A DNA stretch of 28,109 nt. Source: DASYUM01 sp036001225 (GTDB lineage Bacteria; Methylomirabilota; Methylomirabilia; Rokubacteriales; DASRDR01). The stretch is taken from assembly GCA_036001225.1 (NCBI GenBank), contig DASYUM010000279.1, positions 1-28,109 on the forward strand, in the 5' to 3' direction. Made by a program: the position numbers and the translations under genes. The notes under the pieces were generated by a model, which saw only the letters and a list, made by a program, of their open reading frames with translations, made no database searches and was not told the DNA's origin. Positions 16,086-23,722 of this stretch are shown here, piece after piece. Positions within the stretch are counted from its first letter, which is position 1; every line of letters begins with the position of its first letter.

Positions 16086-16505
16086 GTGAGCGAGGCCGAC
16101 GCCAAGGAGTGGAACCGCCGAAGCGCGGGGTATCTGCCCGGCCTCATCGGGCTGGAGATCCTCGAGATCGGGCCCGGCCGCGTCCGGAGCCGCCTGCCGG
16201 TGCGCCGCGACCTGCTGGCCCCCAACGGCTACCTTCACGCCGCGACCGTGATCGCGCTGGCCGACACCTCGTCCGGCTATGGCAGCATGGCGAGCCTGCC
16301 GGCGGGCGCCGCCGGCTTCACGACCATCGAGCTGAAGACGAACTTCCTGGGCACGGCCGTGGAGGGCGCGATCGCCTGCGAGGCGACGCTGGCCCACGGG
16401 GGCCGCACGACGCAGGTCTGGGACGCCCGGGTCACCGACGAGGGGACCGGGCGCACGATCGCCCTCTTCCGCTGCACGCAGCTGCTCCTCTACCCCGGCC
16501 GGTGA
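16086..16505 (+). CDS. PaaI-type hotdog thioesterase
   Basis: A 139 aa single-hotdog protein of the 4HBT/PaaI group, expected to hydrolyse acyl- or aryl-CoA thioesters. The signature NGYLHAATVIALADTSSGYGS at residues 47-67 includes N47-G48 and D60, which occupy the catalytic helix region. The core strands FTTIELKTNFLGTA and TTQVWDARVTDEGTGR follow. The GTG start at 16086 is chosen because GAGGAG lies about 7 bases upstream and no ATG fits the family N-terminus. It is 31 bases after the aminotransferase stop and closes this operon. It converges on the patatin gene with a 26-base gap. Confidence 0.88.
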   Translation: MSEADAKEWNRRSAGYLPGLIGLEILEIGPGRVRSRLPVRRDLLAPNGYLHAATVIALADTSSGYGSMASLPAGAAGFTTIELKTNFLGTAVEGAIACEATLAHGGRTTQVWDARVTDEGTGRTIALFRCTQLLLYPGR

Positions 16506-16531
16506 CGTACCCCAGCGAGCGGAGGGCCTCA

Positions 16532-17674
16532 TCACGCGCCTTCGAGGAAGGCCGAGATCTCGCCGCGCCGGGCCTCCGCGTCGACTTCGCCCAACTCGAT
16601 CAAGCGGCTGAGATAATCGGGCTGGAACATCAGGAGGCTCAGCAGATCGTTGGAGCGCGTTTCGCGCGTGCCCAGGCCGCGAGTGAGGAAGCGGAAGGCC
16701 GGCGGCAGCCGCGCCTCGTAGGCGTTGGCGAGCATGCCCAGATCGCGTGAGGGTCGTAGCACCAGGAGCCGGATCGGCCGCATGCCCAGGCGCCGTTCCT
16801 CGGGGACGGCTTCGATCAAGCGATTGACCCGGTCCAAGCTCAGCGCGTCGGCGTCGAAGAGGTCGAGGAAGATCGCGTTGAGCAGCACGCCGACCACCTG
16901 CGCGGGGGGCGGATAGCCCTCGACGACCGGCCGGTCGGCTTCCTCGATCGTGCGTGCGGACCGCGTCGAGATCGCGAGAATGCGCTCAGCGCCGAGGTGT
17001 ACTGCGGGCGAGAGCGGAGCGGTCAGGAGAATGCCCCCGTCGCCGTAGTATCCGCGGTCAACGCGGACCGCGGGAAAGAAGATCGGCAGCGCGGCCGAGG
17101 CCATCACGTGGGCGACGGCGAGCGTGCAGAGCCGGCTCTTGCGGTGGGCGCGATCCCACACGCCGATGCGCTTGCCCTGGACCCAGGTGACCGACTGGCC
17201 GGTGGTGTAGCTCGACGCGGTGATGGCCACGGCCTTGATCTGGCCCGACTCCAGGTTGGCGGCGATTCCCGGGAGCTCGTCGCCGACGCTGCCCAGCGCC
17301 TGATCGAGCAGCGCTCGTAGCGGACTCGTGTCGACGAGAGCGTAAGACCGAGGGGTGGTGACCACGCCGCCGGACAGGAGCTTGATCCCCAGGCGGAGCA
17401 CGTTGCGGGTCAGCGACCGACGGTCGACGCGGAAGACCTGCTCGGTGGTCAGATTGTTCCACAGCGCCGCAAGATTCTCGACCCTGGGGCCGAAGGGTTC
17501 CGTGTTCGCGGCGAGATAGGCAGCGTTGATGGCACCCGCCGAGACTCCGGTCAGGATCGGGGGCGAGAACCCGGGGAACTGCCGGGCGAGGTAGCGGAGA
17601 AAGCCGACCTGGTAAGCTGCGCGCGCGCCGCCGCCGCCGATCACCAGCGCCAGGTCGCCGCGGCCTCCGTTCAC
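16532..17674 (-). CDS. Patatin-like phospholipase
   Basis: A 380 aa patatin-family lipid acyl hydrolase with a Ser-Asp dyad. The oxyanion loop GGGGAR is at residues 13-18, the nucleophile S45 is in GVSAG, and the partner Asp is in YYGDGG. There is no signal peptide or transmembrane segment, so it is probably cytosolic or peripherally membrane-bound. The C-terminal 120 residues (after the DGG) carry LFDADALSLDRVNRLIEAVP, seen in RssA-like/DUF3336-free bacterial patatins. The GTG start at 17674 is the only one fitting before the first strand; the ribosome site is weak. It lies 26 bases downstream of the aldo/keto reductase on the same strand, so they are likely co-transcribed. Confidence 0.92.
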   Translation of the reverse strand: MNGGRGDLALVIGGGGARAAYQVGFLRYLARQFPGFSPPILTGVSAGAINAAYLAANTEPFGPRVENLAALWNNLTTEQVFRVDRRSLTRNVLRLGIKLLSGGVVTTPRSYALVDTSPLRALLDQALGSVGDELPGIAANLESGQIKAVAITASSYTTGQSVTWVQGKRIGVWDRAHRKSRLCTLAVAHVMASAALPIFFPAVRVDRGYYGDGGILLTAPLSPAVHLGAERILAISTRSARTIEEADRPVVEGYPPPAQVVGVLLNAIFLDLFDADALSLDRVNRLIEAVPEERRLGMRPIRLLVLRPSRDLGMLANAYEARLPPAFRFLTRGLGTRETRSNDLLSLLMFQPDYLSRLIELGEVDAEARRGEISAFLEGA

Positions 17675-17700
17675 GGGCGTCGCTCGAGAGGCCTACCTCT

Positions 17701-18696
17701 CTAGCCTCCGCCGCTGCCGAGCTCGCGCCAGAGCGCGGCCAGCCGGGCGAGCGCGGCCGGCGGCAGCGGGCCCTTGGCCACCCCGGCCGCGGCGTGCTCG
17801 AGCTGCTGGAGGCTGGAATAGCCCAGCAGCACCGTGGAGACCGCGTCGCTCGCCAGCGGGAAGCGGAGCGCGGCCTCGACCAGGTCGCCGGCGTGCCCTT
17901 CCTCGACGAGGACCCGCAGGCGTCGAGCGCGCCCGACGTCGGTCGCGTAGTCGGGACCCGACGCGATCGGCTCCACCGTCGGCACGGCGACCGGGTGGCG
18001 GGCCGCGTCGCCGCTCAGCGCGCCGCCGGCCAGAACCCGGACCACGATCACGCCCAGCTGCCAGTCCCGGGCACGGGCCAGGAGCCGGCGGAAGTCCTGG
18101 CCCGGGAAGCCGTCGGGCACCGCGGTCCCGGCGCTGGGGTTCAGCAGGTTGTAGAAGACCTGGGTGGTGTGCAGGACGCCGCCTTGGATCACCCGATGCA
18201 GCGCCTCCGTCTCCCCCGTCGCGGTGATCCCGTAGAAGCGCGTCTTCCCCTGCCGCTGGAGCCGCTCGAGGGCGGGGACGACCGCGTCCAGCACGTCGTC
18301 GGCGGCCACCGCCGCGTCCCGGCGCTGCCGCGCGATGGCGTTGTGGAGCTGGAAGAGGTCCACGCGCTCCATCCCGAGCCGCCGGAGGCTCGCCTCCAGT
18401 GACCGCGCGATGGCGCTGGCGATGTCGTGAAGCTCGGCGGTCTCGAGCCGGAACTTGGTCCCCACGTAGGCCGAGGCCTTCAGGGCTCGCAGCGCCTGGC
18501 CGAGGTTCCGCTCCGACTCCCCGTCACCGTACGACGGCGCGGTGTCGAAGTAGTTGATGCCCAGCTCGAGCGCGCGGGCCACCGCGCGTTCGCGCTCGGC
18601 CGGCGCCCCCCGGATCATCAAGCCGCCGACGTTGCCGCAGCCGAAGCCGAGCGCCGACACCCGCAGACCGGTTCTCCCCAGCGTCCGAAGCTCCAT
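17701..18696 (-). CDS. Aldo/keto reductase
   Basis: A 331 aa TIM-barrel NADP-dependent oxidoreductase. The catalytic tetrad is complete: D51 and Y56 (FDTAPSYGDGESE), K81 (VGTKFR) and H118 (LFQLHN). The N-terminus MELRTLGRTGLRVSALGFG is typical of the AKR family in bacteria. ATG 18696 is preferred over the in-frame start at 18822 because GAGGGCGGAGGGC precedes it and the longer version adds unrelated Arg/Pro-rich residues. The C-terminal segment VLLGYSSLQQLEHAA is the usual cofactor-adjacent helix region. Natural substrate is unknown. It is 181 bases downstream of the SDR on the same strand, so it may have its own promoter. Confidence 0.93.
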   Translation of the reverse strand: MELRTLGRTGLRVSALGFGCGNVGGLMIRGAPAERERAVARALELGINYFDTAPSYGDGESERNLGQALRALKASAYVGTKFRLETAELHDIASAIARSLEASLRRLGMERVDLFQLHNAIARQRRDAAVAADDVLDAVVPALERLQRQGKTRFYGITATGETEALHRVIQGGVLHTTQVFYNLLNPSAGTAVPDGFPGQDFRRLLARARDWQLGVIVVRVLAGGALSGDAARHPVAVPTVEPIASGPDYATDVGRARRLRVLVEEGHAGDLVEAALRFPLASDAVSTVLLGYSSLQQLEHAAAGVAKGPLPPAALARLAALWRELGSGGG

Positions 18697-18877
18697 GGCG
18701 CCCTCCGCCCTCACCGGGCCATTCGTGATCGCGCTAACGTGTCCAGCTTGTGGATCGGACCGGGCCGAGACGCGAGCGCCGGTAGGACGCAGGCGCGAGG
18801 CGGCCGGAGGCGTATGCCGCATACGTTGAGGACCGCCGAGCGCCGAGGACGACCCGGCGCGACGCGTATCGGCCCGG

Positions 18878-19723
18878 TCACGACATCACGAAGCCGCCGT
18901 CCACGTTGACCGCCTGGCCGGTGATCGCCGCCGACTCCGGCCGAGCCAGGAAGACCGCCACCCGCGCCACCTCCTCCGCCTCCACCATGCGCCGGATGGG
19001 GACCTGGCGCTTGTAGTAGCGCTCGAAGATCTCCGCGCCCGCCATCGGCCCCGCCTTGGTGGACTGCATGCGCACACCCATCCCCGCCCGCACGTAGCCC
19101 GGGCAGATCGCGTTGACCGTGATCCCGGGGTAGCCCTGCGACCCCAGCTCGGCGGCCAGCGCGCGGGTGAGGCCGATCACGCCGTGCTTCGACGCCGCGT
19201 AGGCGGTGATGTAGCCGAAGCCGCCCATCTTCCCGAACACCGACGCGATGGTGATGATCCGGCCGCTGCCCTGGGCCATCATGGCCGGCAGCGCGGCCCG
19301 GATCGCGCGGTAGGTGCCGATCAAGTTCACCTCGACGACGCGCGTCCAGCTCGCTTCGTCCTGCTCGGCCAGCAGGCCGGGCCCGTCGATGCCCGCGCAG
19401 GTGACGAGGACGTCGAGGCGCCCGAAGGCCTCGCGGGCTCGGCCGGCGAGGGCGGCCATGTCGGCGCTCCGGGTGACGTCGCCGGGCACCGCGGTGGCCT
19501 CGGCCCCGGCGCGTCTCGCCTCCTCGGCGATCGCCTCGACCGCGCCCTCGAGGTCGGCCAGGACGAGGGCCGCGCCGTCGGCCGCGAAGGCCAGCGCGAT
19601 CGCTCGTCCGATGCCGCCCCCCGCCCCGGTGATCACGACCACGCGGTCGGGCACCCCTCGTCCCGCGCCCACGCGCGCGATTCTAGCAGATCGCGCGTTC
19701 CCGCACGCTTGCGTCGCCACCAT
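18878..19723 (-). CDS. SDR-family oxidoreductase
   Basis: A classical short-chain dehydrogenase with TGAGGGIGRA, the strand-2 acid VLADLEG (NAD-type), TCAGIDGPG, the SDR Ser in ITIASVFGKMGG, and YAASK. The ending AITGQAVNVDGGFVMS is typical, as in 3-oxoacyl-ACP reductase-like or hydroxyacid dehydrogenases. The start is uncertain. ATG 19723 has AGGAAGG immediately upstream and gives 281 aa. However, a strong -10 element lies inside that extension, and a transcript from it would begin almost exactly at GTG 19672, giving a 264 aa, near-leaderless product of normal SDR length. GTG 19654 (258 aa) is a third choice. The coordinates given use the ATG. Confidence 0.88.
   Translation of the reverse strand: MVATQACGNARSARIARVGAGRGVPDRVVVITGAGGGIGRAIALAFAADGAALVLADLEGAVEAIAEEARRAGAEATAVPGDVTRSADMAALAGRAREAFGRLDVLVTCAGIDGPGLLAEQDEASWTRVVEVNLIGTYRAIRAALPAMMAQGSGRIITIASVFGKMGGFGYITAYAASKHGVIGLTRALAAELGSQGYPGITVNAICPGYVRAGMGVRMQSTKAGPMAGAEIFERYYKRQVPIRRMVEAEEVARVAVFLARPESAAITGQAVNVDGGFVMS
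19680..19688 (-). promoter_or_regulatory. Extended -10 promoter inside the SDR 5' region
   Basis: On the minus strand TGC-TAGAAT forms an extended -10 with 5 of 6 matches to TATAAT. Transcription would start around 19673, next to in-frame GTG 19672. If active, the ATG at 19723 is not on this transcript. No -35 is seen. Confidence 0.45.
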
Positions 19724-19792
19724 GCCTTCCTCTATCATCGGGCCGCCGTCGGGGCGGCACAGCGAGGGCGACCTGAGCCCGAGCGAGTCTGA

Positions 19793-19918
19793 GACCCGGC
19801 CCAAGCTCATCGACCCGCGCTCCACGCGCGGGGCTGGACCGAGGATCTCATCCGGCACGACGAGTGCGCCGCAGCCATCCGACTGCGCGAGCCGAAAGAA
19901 CGCATGTTCGCCGCCTGA
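19793..19918 (+). pseudogene. Possible gene-end remnant
   Basis: A short open stretch ends at TGA 19916-19918 and reads HARGWTEDLIRHDECAAAIR, then LREPKERMFAA, which looks like the helical C-terminus of a real protein without its body. No start or family match is evident, and the frame is closed by a stop at 19790. It may be the leftover of a gene lost when the HicBA islet arrived, but chance is possible. Confidence 0.25.
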
Positions 19919-19927
19919 CCCTTGGTC

Positions 19928-19933
19928 TAAAAT
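19928..19933 (+). promoter_or_regulatory. Possible -10 box of the HicBA operon
   Basis: TAAAAT matches the -10 consensus at 5 of 6 positions. The predicted start near 19940 gives a leader of about 14 bases carrying GAGGAAG before the hicB ATG. No good -35 box is visible. Confidence 0.45.
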
Positions 19934-19953
19934 GATGGCGAGGAAGCCTGCGT

Positions 19954-20190
19954 ATGCGCTTCTACACCTTCGAGATCGTCATCGAGAAGGAGGCCGAGGA
20001 CGAGGGCTACACGGCCTACAGCCCGACCCTGCCCGGGTGCTTCAGCAACGGCAAGACGGTCGAGGAGGCCAAGCGCAACATCCGGGAAGCGATCCAGCTG
20101 CACGTCGAGAGCCTGCTCGCCCACGGCCAACCGATTCCGCAGAATGAGAGACTTATCCATGTCGAGGAGTTGACCGTCGGGATTCCTTGA
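19954..20190 (+). CDS. hicB: HicB-family antitoxin
   Basis: A 78 aa HicB-like antitoxin that should bind and neutralise HicA. The partial RNase H-like fold is recognisable: FEIVIEKEAEDEGYTAYSPT, then the family hallmark LPGCFSNGKTVEEAKRNIRE, then AIQLHVESLL. It ends without a C-terminal ribbon-helix-helix or HTH domain, so this is the short type, which may not repress its own promoter directly. GAGGAAG precedes the ATG. Its TGA stop overlaps the ATG of the toxin gene (TGATG), so the pair is translationally coupled with antitoxin first. The pair sits at the left end of a lower-GC islet. Confidence 0.92.
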   Translation: MRFYTFEIVIEKEAEDEGYTAYSPTLPGCFSNGKTVEEAKRNIREAIQLHVESLLAHGQPIPQNERLIHVEELTVGIP

Positions 20191-20417
20191 TGCCGCGGCT
20201 GCCCCAGCTCACCGCGCGCGAGCTGGTGCGGTTTCTGAAGTCCCAGGGCTTTATCGAAGACCGACAGGCCGGTAGCCATCTGACTCTCAGGCATCCTGAT
20301 CGTCTCATCACCGTCACAGTTCCCGTCCACACCGGTACCGACATGGGGCGCGGACTCGCCGCCCGCATCCTCAAGGACGCGGGCTTCTCTGTCGACGACT
20401 ACCTTCGGCTGCGATGA
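20190..20417 (+). CDS. hicA: HicA-family mRNA interferase toxin
   Basis: A 75 aa HicA toxin, a double-stranded-RNA-binding-fold ribonuclease that cleaves mRNA when freed from HicB. The pattern LTARELVRFLKSQGF, then RQAGSHLTLRHPDRLITVTVPVH, then GRGLAARILKDAGFSVDDYL covers the whole fold. The catalytic His is in AGSH. The ATG at 20190 is preferred over the TTG at 20187 one codon earlier. It appears intact. It is followed after 42 bases by the frameshifted nuclease-like gene. Confidence 0.93.
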   Translation: MPRLPQLTARELVRFLKSQGFIEDRQAGSHLTLRHPDRLITVTVPVHTGTDMGRGLAARILKDAGFSVDDYLRLR

Positions 20418-20459
20418 CGGCGGGCGAATCTTGCATTGCAACGTGACCAGGAGGCCGCC

Positions 20460-20762
20460 ATGGCGGGGAGCGTGTACTTGATTCAAGACGGCGGGTCACT
20501 GGTAGAGACGAAGGAACAGCCATACGACTCAGAGGACCTGTTTCAAAGACTCCTTGCTCAGTATCCAAGCGTGCTTGCCGGCGATCAGTTCGGCAGCGGG
20601 ACCCCTCGTCGCTGGTTGCTTATTACCCGGGAGATTGCGGTCCCGTCGGAGGAGGGGGCGGAGGACGTTGGTCCCTCGACCATCTCTTCCTGGATCAAGA
20701 CGGGGTCCCCACCCTGGTCGAGGTCAAGCGGAGCAGCGACACCCGGATTCGGCGCGAGGTAG
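20460..20762 (+). pseudogene. PD-(D/E)XK-like protein, N-terminal fragment (frameshifted)
   Basis: This is the first part of a gene that would span 20460-21595 and encode about 378 aa. AGGAGG lies 6 bases before the ATG. The frame reads MAGSVYLIQDGGSLVETKEQ, then YDSEDLFQRLLAQYPSVLAG and SPRRWLLITREIAVPSEEG-like sequence to about residue 66, then turns to nonsense. Adding one G to the GGGGG at 20654-20658 continues the protein as GGGGRWSLDHLFLDQDG, then VPTLVEVKRSSDTRIRREVV and GQM. That segment, now in the next frame between 20660 and 20762, carries the D ... EVK ... Q pattern of the PD-(D/E)XK nuclease fold. As given, the product would be a 100 aa dead-end without the catalytic motif. Confidence 0.75.
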
Positions 20763-21595
20763 TGGGCCAGATGCTCGACTACGCTGCGAACGGCGTTCGG
20801 TACTGGCTAATCGAAACAATTCAATCGGTATTTGCAAAGACGTGTGAGCGAGGCGGGTGCGCCCCGGAGCATGCGCTGTCCGAGTTCCTCGGAGGTGAGC
20901 TGGAGCAAGATGATTTCTGGCTGAAAGTGAAGACCAACATGAAAGCGGGACGGATCAGGCTCGTGTTTGTTGCCGATGAGATTCCGGCTGAACTTCGGCG
21001 GATTGTCGAGTTTCTCAACGAGCAGATGGACCCAACGGAAGTTCTTGCGGTGGAGATTCGACAATATGTGGGTCAAGGCGTTAGAACTCTTGTACCGCGC
21101 GTTGTTGGTCGGACCGCTGAAGCGGAGATAAGGAAGGGCGGGGCTGAAAGCAAGTCATGGGATGAGAATGTCTTCTTCAGGGAACTGGAGGAGCGCCGAG
21201 ATGGGTCGGGATCGGCTACCGCACGAGCCATTCTCGAGTGGGCGCGGACTCAAGGGCTGACTATCGAGTGGAAAGGCGGAACGAAAGAGGGCGCATTCTA
21301 CTTGGCCATCGAGCATCGGGGAGTCGCATACTACCCCGTCGCCGTTCGAACCGGCTTCAAGAATCCATATGTCCAGGTTCAGTTTGCCCAGCTACGCGAG
21401 GCCCCGTTCGACGACCCGACCAAGCTTCAGGATTTCTGCGCTCGGCTGAATCGAATTCAGGGTGTTCAGCTCCCGGAGGACAGTGTCGGAAGATACCCGA
21501 GCTTCCAGCTGTCGCTCCTCGCGGAGGAGGCAGCCCGTCGCTTGTTTTTCGAGGCGCTCAACTGGGTGCGGCACGAGATACGCAGCCGGCCCTAG
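20762..21595 (+). pseudogene. PD-(D/E)XK-like protein, C-terminal fragment
   Basis: This is the remainder of the frameshifted gene, 277 aa from a GTG that is probably not a real start, since the frame is open and meaningful back to about 20660. It begins at the end of the nuclease-like core (GQMLDYAANGVRYWLIETIQ). An alpha/beta stretch (IRLVFVADEIPAELRRIVEF) follows, then a C-terminal domain starting SWDENVFFRELEER and ending SLLAEEAARRLFFEALNWVR. The C-terminal part has the look of a substrate-recognition or DUF4268-type domain. I recognise the overall architecture from conserved hypothetical proteins but know no proven function. Base composition is near 55% GC, well below the neighbours, suggesting transfer together with HicBA. 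Confidence 0.72.
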
Positions 21596-21687
21596 CTGAG
21601 ACAACCGGGCGTAGATCAGCTTTCCTTGGAGTTAGACTCATTCGACGGCTGGCTGCCTGACGCGACACCAGCAAGGAGCGCCCTACG

Positions 21688-22662
21688 ATGACCCATCCCG
21701 AGCGGCTGTTCGAGCTGCGCAAGGTCGGCGACGGCGTCCACCTGGCGGTGGCCGCGCCAGCCTACAAGGTCAACTCGAATACCGCCATCATCGAGACCGA
21801 CGATGGCTTGATGGTCGTCGACACTCACTCGAAGCCGTCGGCGGCCCGGGCCGTCGTCGCGATGCTCAAGGACGTGACCACCAAGCCCGTCCGCTACGTC
21901 GTCAATACCCACTTCCACTGGGACCATTGGCAGGGCAACGAGGTCTACCCGGCGACCTACCCCGACGTGGAGGTCATCACCAACGACATCACCCGCGAGG
22001 CCATGCTCCGCAAGAGTCTCAAGCGGATCCAGGACCACATCCGGTCGGGTCCGGCCGAGATCGCCAAGCTCGAGGCGGACCTGGCCGCGACCACCGATGC
22101 CGGACGCCGAGCCGAGCTCCAGTCCAGCCTCCGGCAGGCCGAAGCCTATCTGACCGAGCTGCGCGGCCTCCGGCCCGCCTTGCCCACGATGGCCTTCGAG
22201 AACACGATGCGGATCTTCAAGCGCGACCGCGAGATCCACCTCCTCTACCTCGGGCGGGCCCACACCGAAGGGGACGTCTTCGTCTACCTGCCCAAGGAGA
22301 AGCTGGTGGTGACCGGCGATGCCGTGATCGGCTGGACGCCCTTCATGGGCGACGGCTACCCGGAAGACTGGGGGCGCACGCTGGCCCGACTGGAACAGTT
22401 CGACTTCACCCAGATGCTCATGGGCCACGGTGAGCCGGCCGGCAAGGACTGGTTGCGGCTCTTCCGCGGGTACGTCGAGGACCTGGTGGCGGCGGTGCGG
22501 CAGGAGGCGGCGGCCGGCGCCAGCCTCGACGAGGTGCGCCAGCGGGTACCCGACCGGCTGGCGCCCAAGTACGAGGCGGCGTTCTCGAAGTACGGCAGCT
22601 ACCGGCCCTGGCGCTCGCTCGTCCTCACCAACATCGAGCGCGCCTACGCCGCGGTGAGCTGA
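21688..22662 (+). CDS. MBL-fold metallo-hydrolase
   Basis: A 324 aa metallo-beta-lactamase-fold hydrolase. The zinc ligands are complete: H75, H77, D79 and H80 (NTHFHWDH), H192 (GRAHTEGD), D211 (VVTGDAV) and H247 (MGHGEP). There is no signal peptide. Between the first and second motifs, residues 105-163 form a long, charged, probably coiled-coil helical insertion, absent from minimal MBL enzymes. AAGGAG lies 10 bases before the ATG. The arrangement resembles quinoprotein relay or SoxH-like hydrolases, but the substrate cannot be named. High GC and codon use return to the chromosomal style here, marking the right edge of the low-GC islet. Confidence 0.92.
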   Translation: MTHPERLFELRKVGDGVHLAVAAPAYKVNSNTAIIETDDGLMVVDTHSKPSAARAVVAMLKDVTTKPVRYVVNTHFHWDHWQGNEVYPATYPDVEVITNDITREAMLRKSLKRIQDHIRSGPAEIAKLEADLAATTDAGRRAELQSSLRQAEAYLTELRGLRPALPTMAFENTMRIFKRDREIHLLYLGRAHTEGDVFVYLPKEKLVVTGDAVIGWTPFMGDGYPEDWGRTLARLEQFDFTQMLMGHGEPAGKDWLRLFRGYVEDLVAAVRQEAAAGASLDEVRQRVPDRLAPKYEAAFSKYGSYRPWRSLVLTNIERAYAAVS

Positions 22663-23346
22663 TCAGGCCACCCGGCCGGCGGCGATCAGCCGCTCCAGCC
22701 GCTCGAGCTGGTCGCCGGTCCCGAGGGCCAGCAGATGGTCCCCGGCCCGGAGCAGGAAGTCGCCGGGCGGGGCGACGAGGGGGTTCCCCTCTCGCAGGAC
22801 CGCCAGGATGGTGACCCCGGTCGCCCGACGGATGTCGAGGGCTTCCAGCGTCTGCCCCGCCGCCGGGCTGTCCGCCGGCACCGCGAGGTCTTCGATGTTG
22901 AGCGCCTCGGTGCCGCGGCAGAGGGCCGTCTCGAAGAAGTCCACCACCGCCGGGTTCAGGATCAGGTGGGCCAGGCGGTGGCCGCCGATGGCATACGGAC
23001 TGATGGCGCGGTTGGCCCCCGCGCGGATCAGCTTGGCCACGCTCGCCTCGTCCACGGCCCGCGAGACGATGGAGAGCCTGGGATTGAGCACGCGCGCCGA
23101 GAGCACGATGTACATGTTGGTGGAGTCATCGCTCGTGGTGACGATCAACCCGGCGGCCCGCCGCACACCCGCCCGCTCGAGGACGGCGTCGTCGGTGGCG
23201 TCACCCTGGAGAGCGAGATAGCCGCGCTGCTCGGCCTGCCGCAGCGCTTCGTCGCCCGGATCCACGACCACGAAGGGCCTTGCCGCGTCCTGCAGCTCCT
23301 GGGCGGCCTGGCGCCCGACCCGGCCGAGTCCGGCCAGGATCACGTG
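22663..23346 (-). pseudogene. RCK (TrkA-N/TrkA-C) part of a frameshifted K+ channel
   Basis: This encodes the cytosolic gating part of a potassium channel, about 227 aa. The RCK Rossmann domain starts HVILAGLGRVGRQAAQEL, has the strand-2 acid VVVDPGDE, then GDATDDAVLERAGV and LIVTTSDDSTNMYIV. A TrkA-C domain follows (AVPADSPAAGQTLEALDIRR to LLALGTGDQLERLERL). It has no start of its own except a GTG at 23343; it is really the continuation of the pore-forming fragment on the same strand. Adding one G to the run at 23348-23350 joins the two as LRGHVIL, giving a single 344 aa channel. Its stop directly abuts the MBL-gene stop in a convergent arrangement. Confidence 0.82.
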
Positions 23347-23696
23347 TCCCGGAGGTTGTCGATGCGACGCTCCATCCTGCGCCTCCCCGCGGGGTCGGCC
23401 AGCCGGGCGGCGACGACGTACTCCATCACCGCGCTCATCGTATAGAACAGGCTGGCGATCCCGGTGACTGCGAGAACCATCGTGAAGATGCGGCCGGCGG
23501 TGTCCAGGGGCTTCACCTCGGCGTAGCCGACGGTGGTGATGGTGGTGACGGTCATGAAGAGGGCGTCCATGACGGTGCCGCCCGCCTCCCGCCACATCCA
23601 GAGGTAGCCGAGCATGCCCACCGCGGTCACGCCGACGACGAGCGCCAGCGGAACGAGCAACCGGGCACGCAGCGAGGGGAAGTCCGGATGATCCAT
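23340..23696 (-). pseudogene. Pore module of a frameshifted K+ channel
   Basis: This encodes a two-transmembrane potassium channel subunit, 118 aa as read. TM1 covers residues 12-35 (LLVPLALVVGVTAVGMLGYL). The pore helix and filter are in ALFMTVTTITTVGYAEV, with the selectivity signature TVGY at 55-58. TM2 spans about 70-94. A short linker ARLADPAGRRRMERRIDNLR leads to the RCK domain, where the frame ends in a premature TGA (23340-23342). GGAG lies 3-4 bases before the ATG at 23696. The fragment alone could form a membrane protein but would lack ligand gating. The architecture is that of MthK/Kch-type channels with a single RCK. Confidence 0.82.
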
Positions 23697-23712
23697 CGGC
23701 TCCGCGCGGGGT

Positions 23713-23718
23713 ATTCTA
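23713..23718 (-). promoter_or_regulatory. Possible -10 box of the K+ channel gene
   Basis: TAGAAT on the minus strand (5 of 6 to consensus) would start transcription near 23706, about ten bases before the channel ATG. The same hexamer is used at the SDR promoter near 19680. No -35 is evident. Confidence 0.4.
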
Positions 23719-23722
23719 CACA

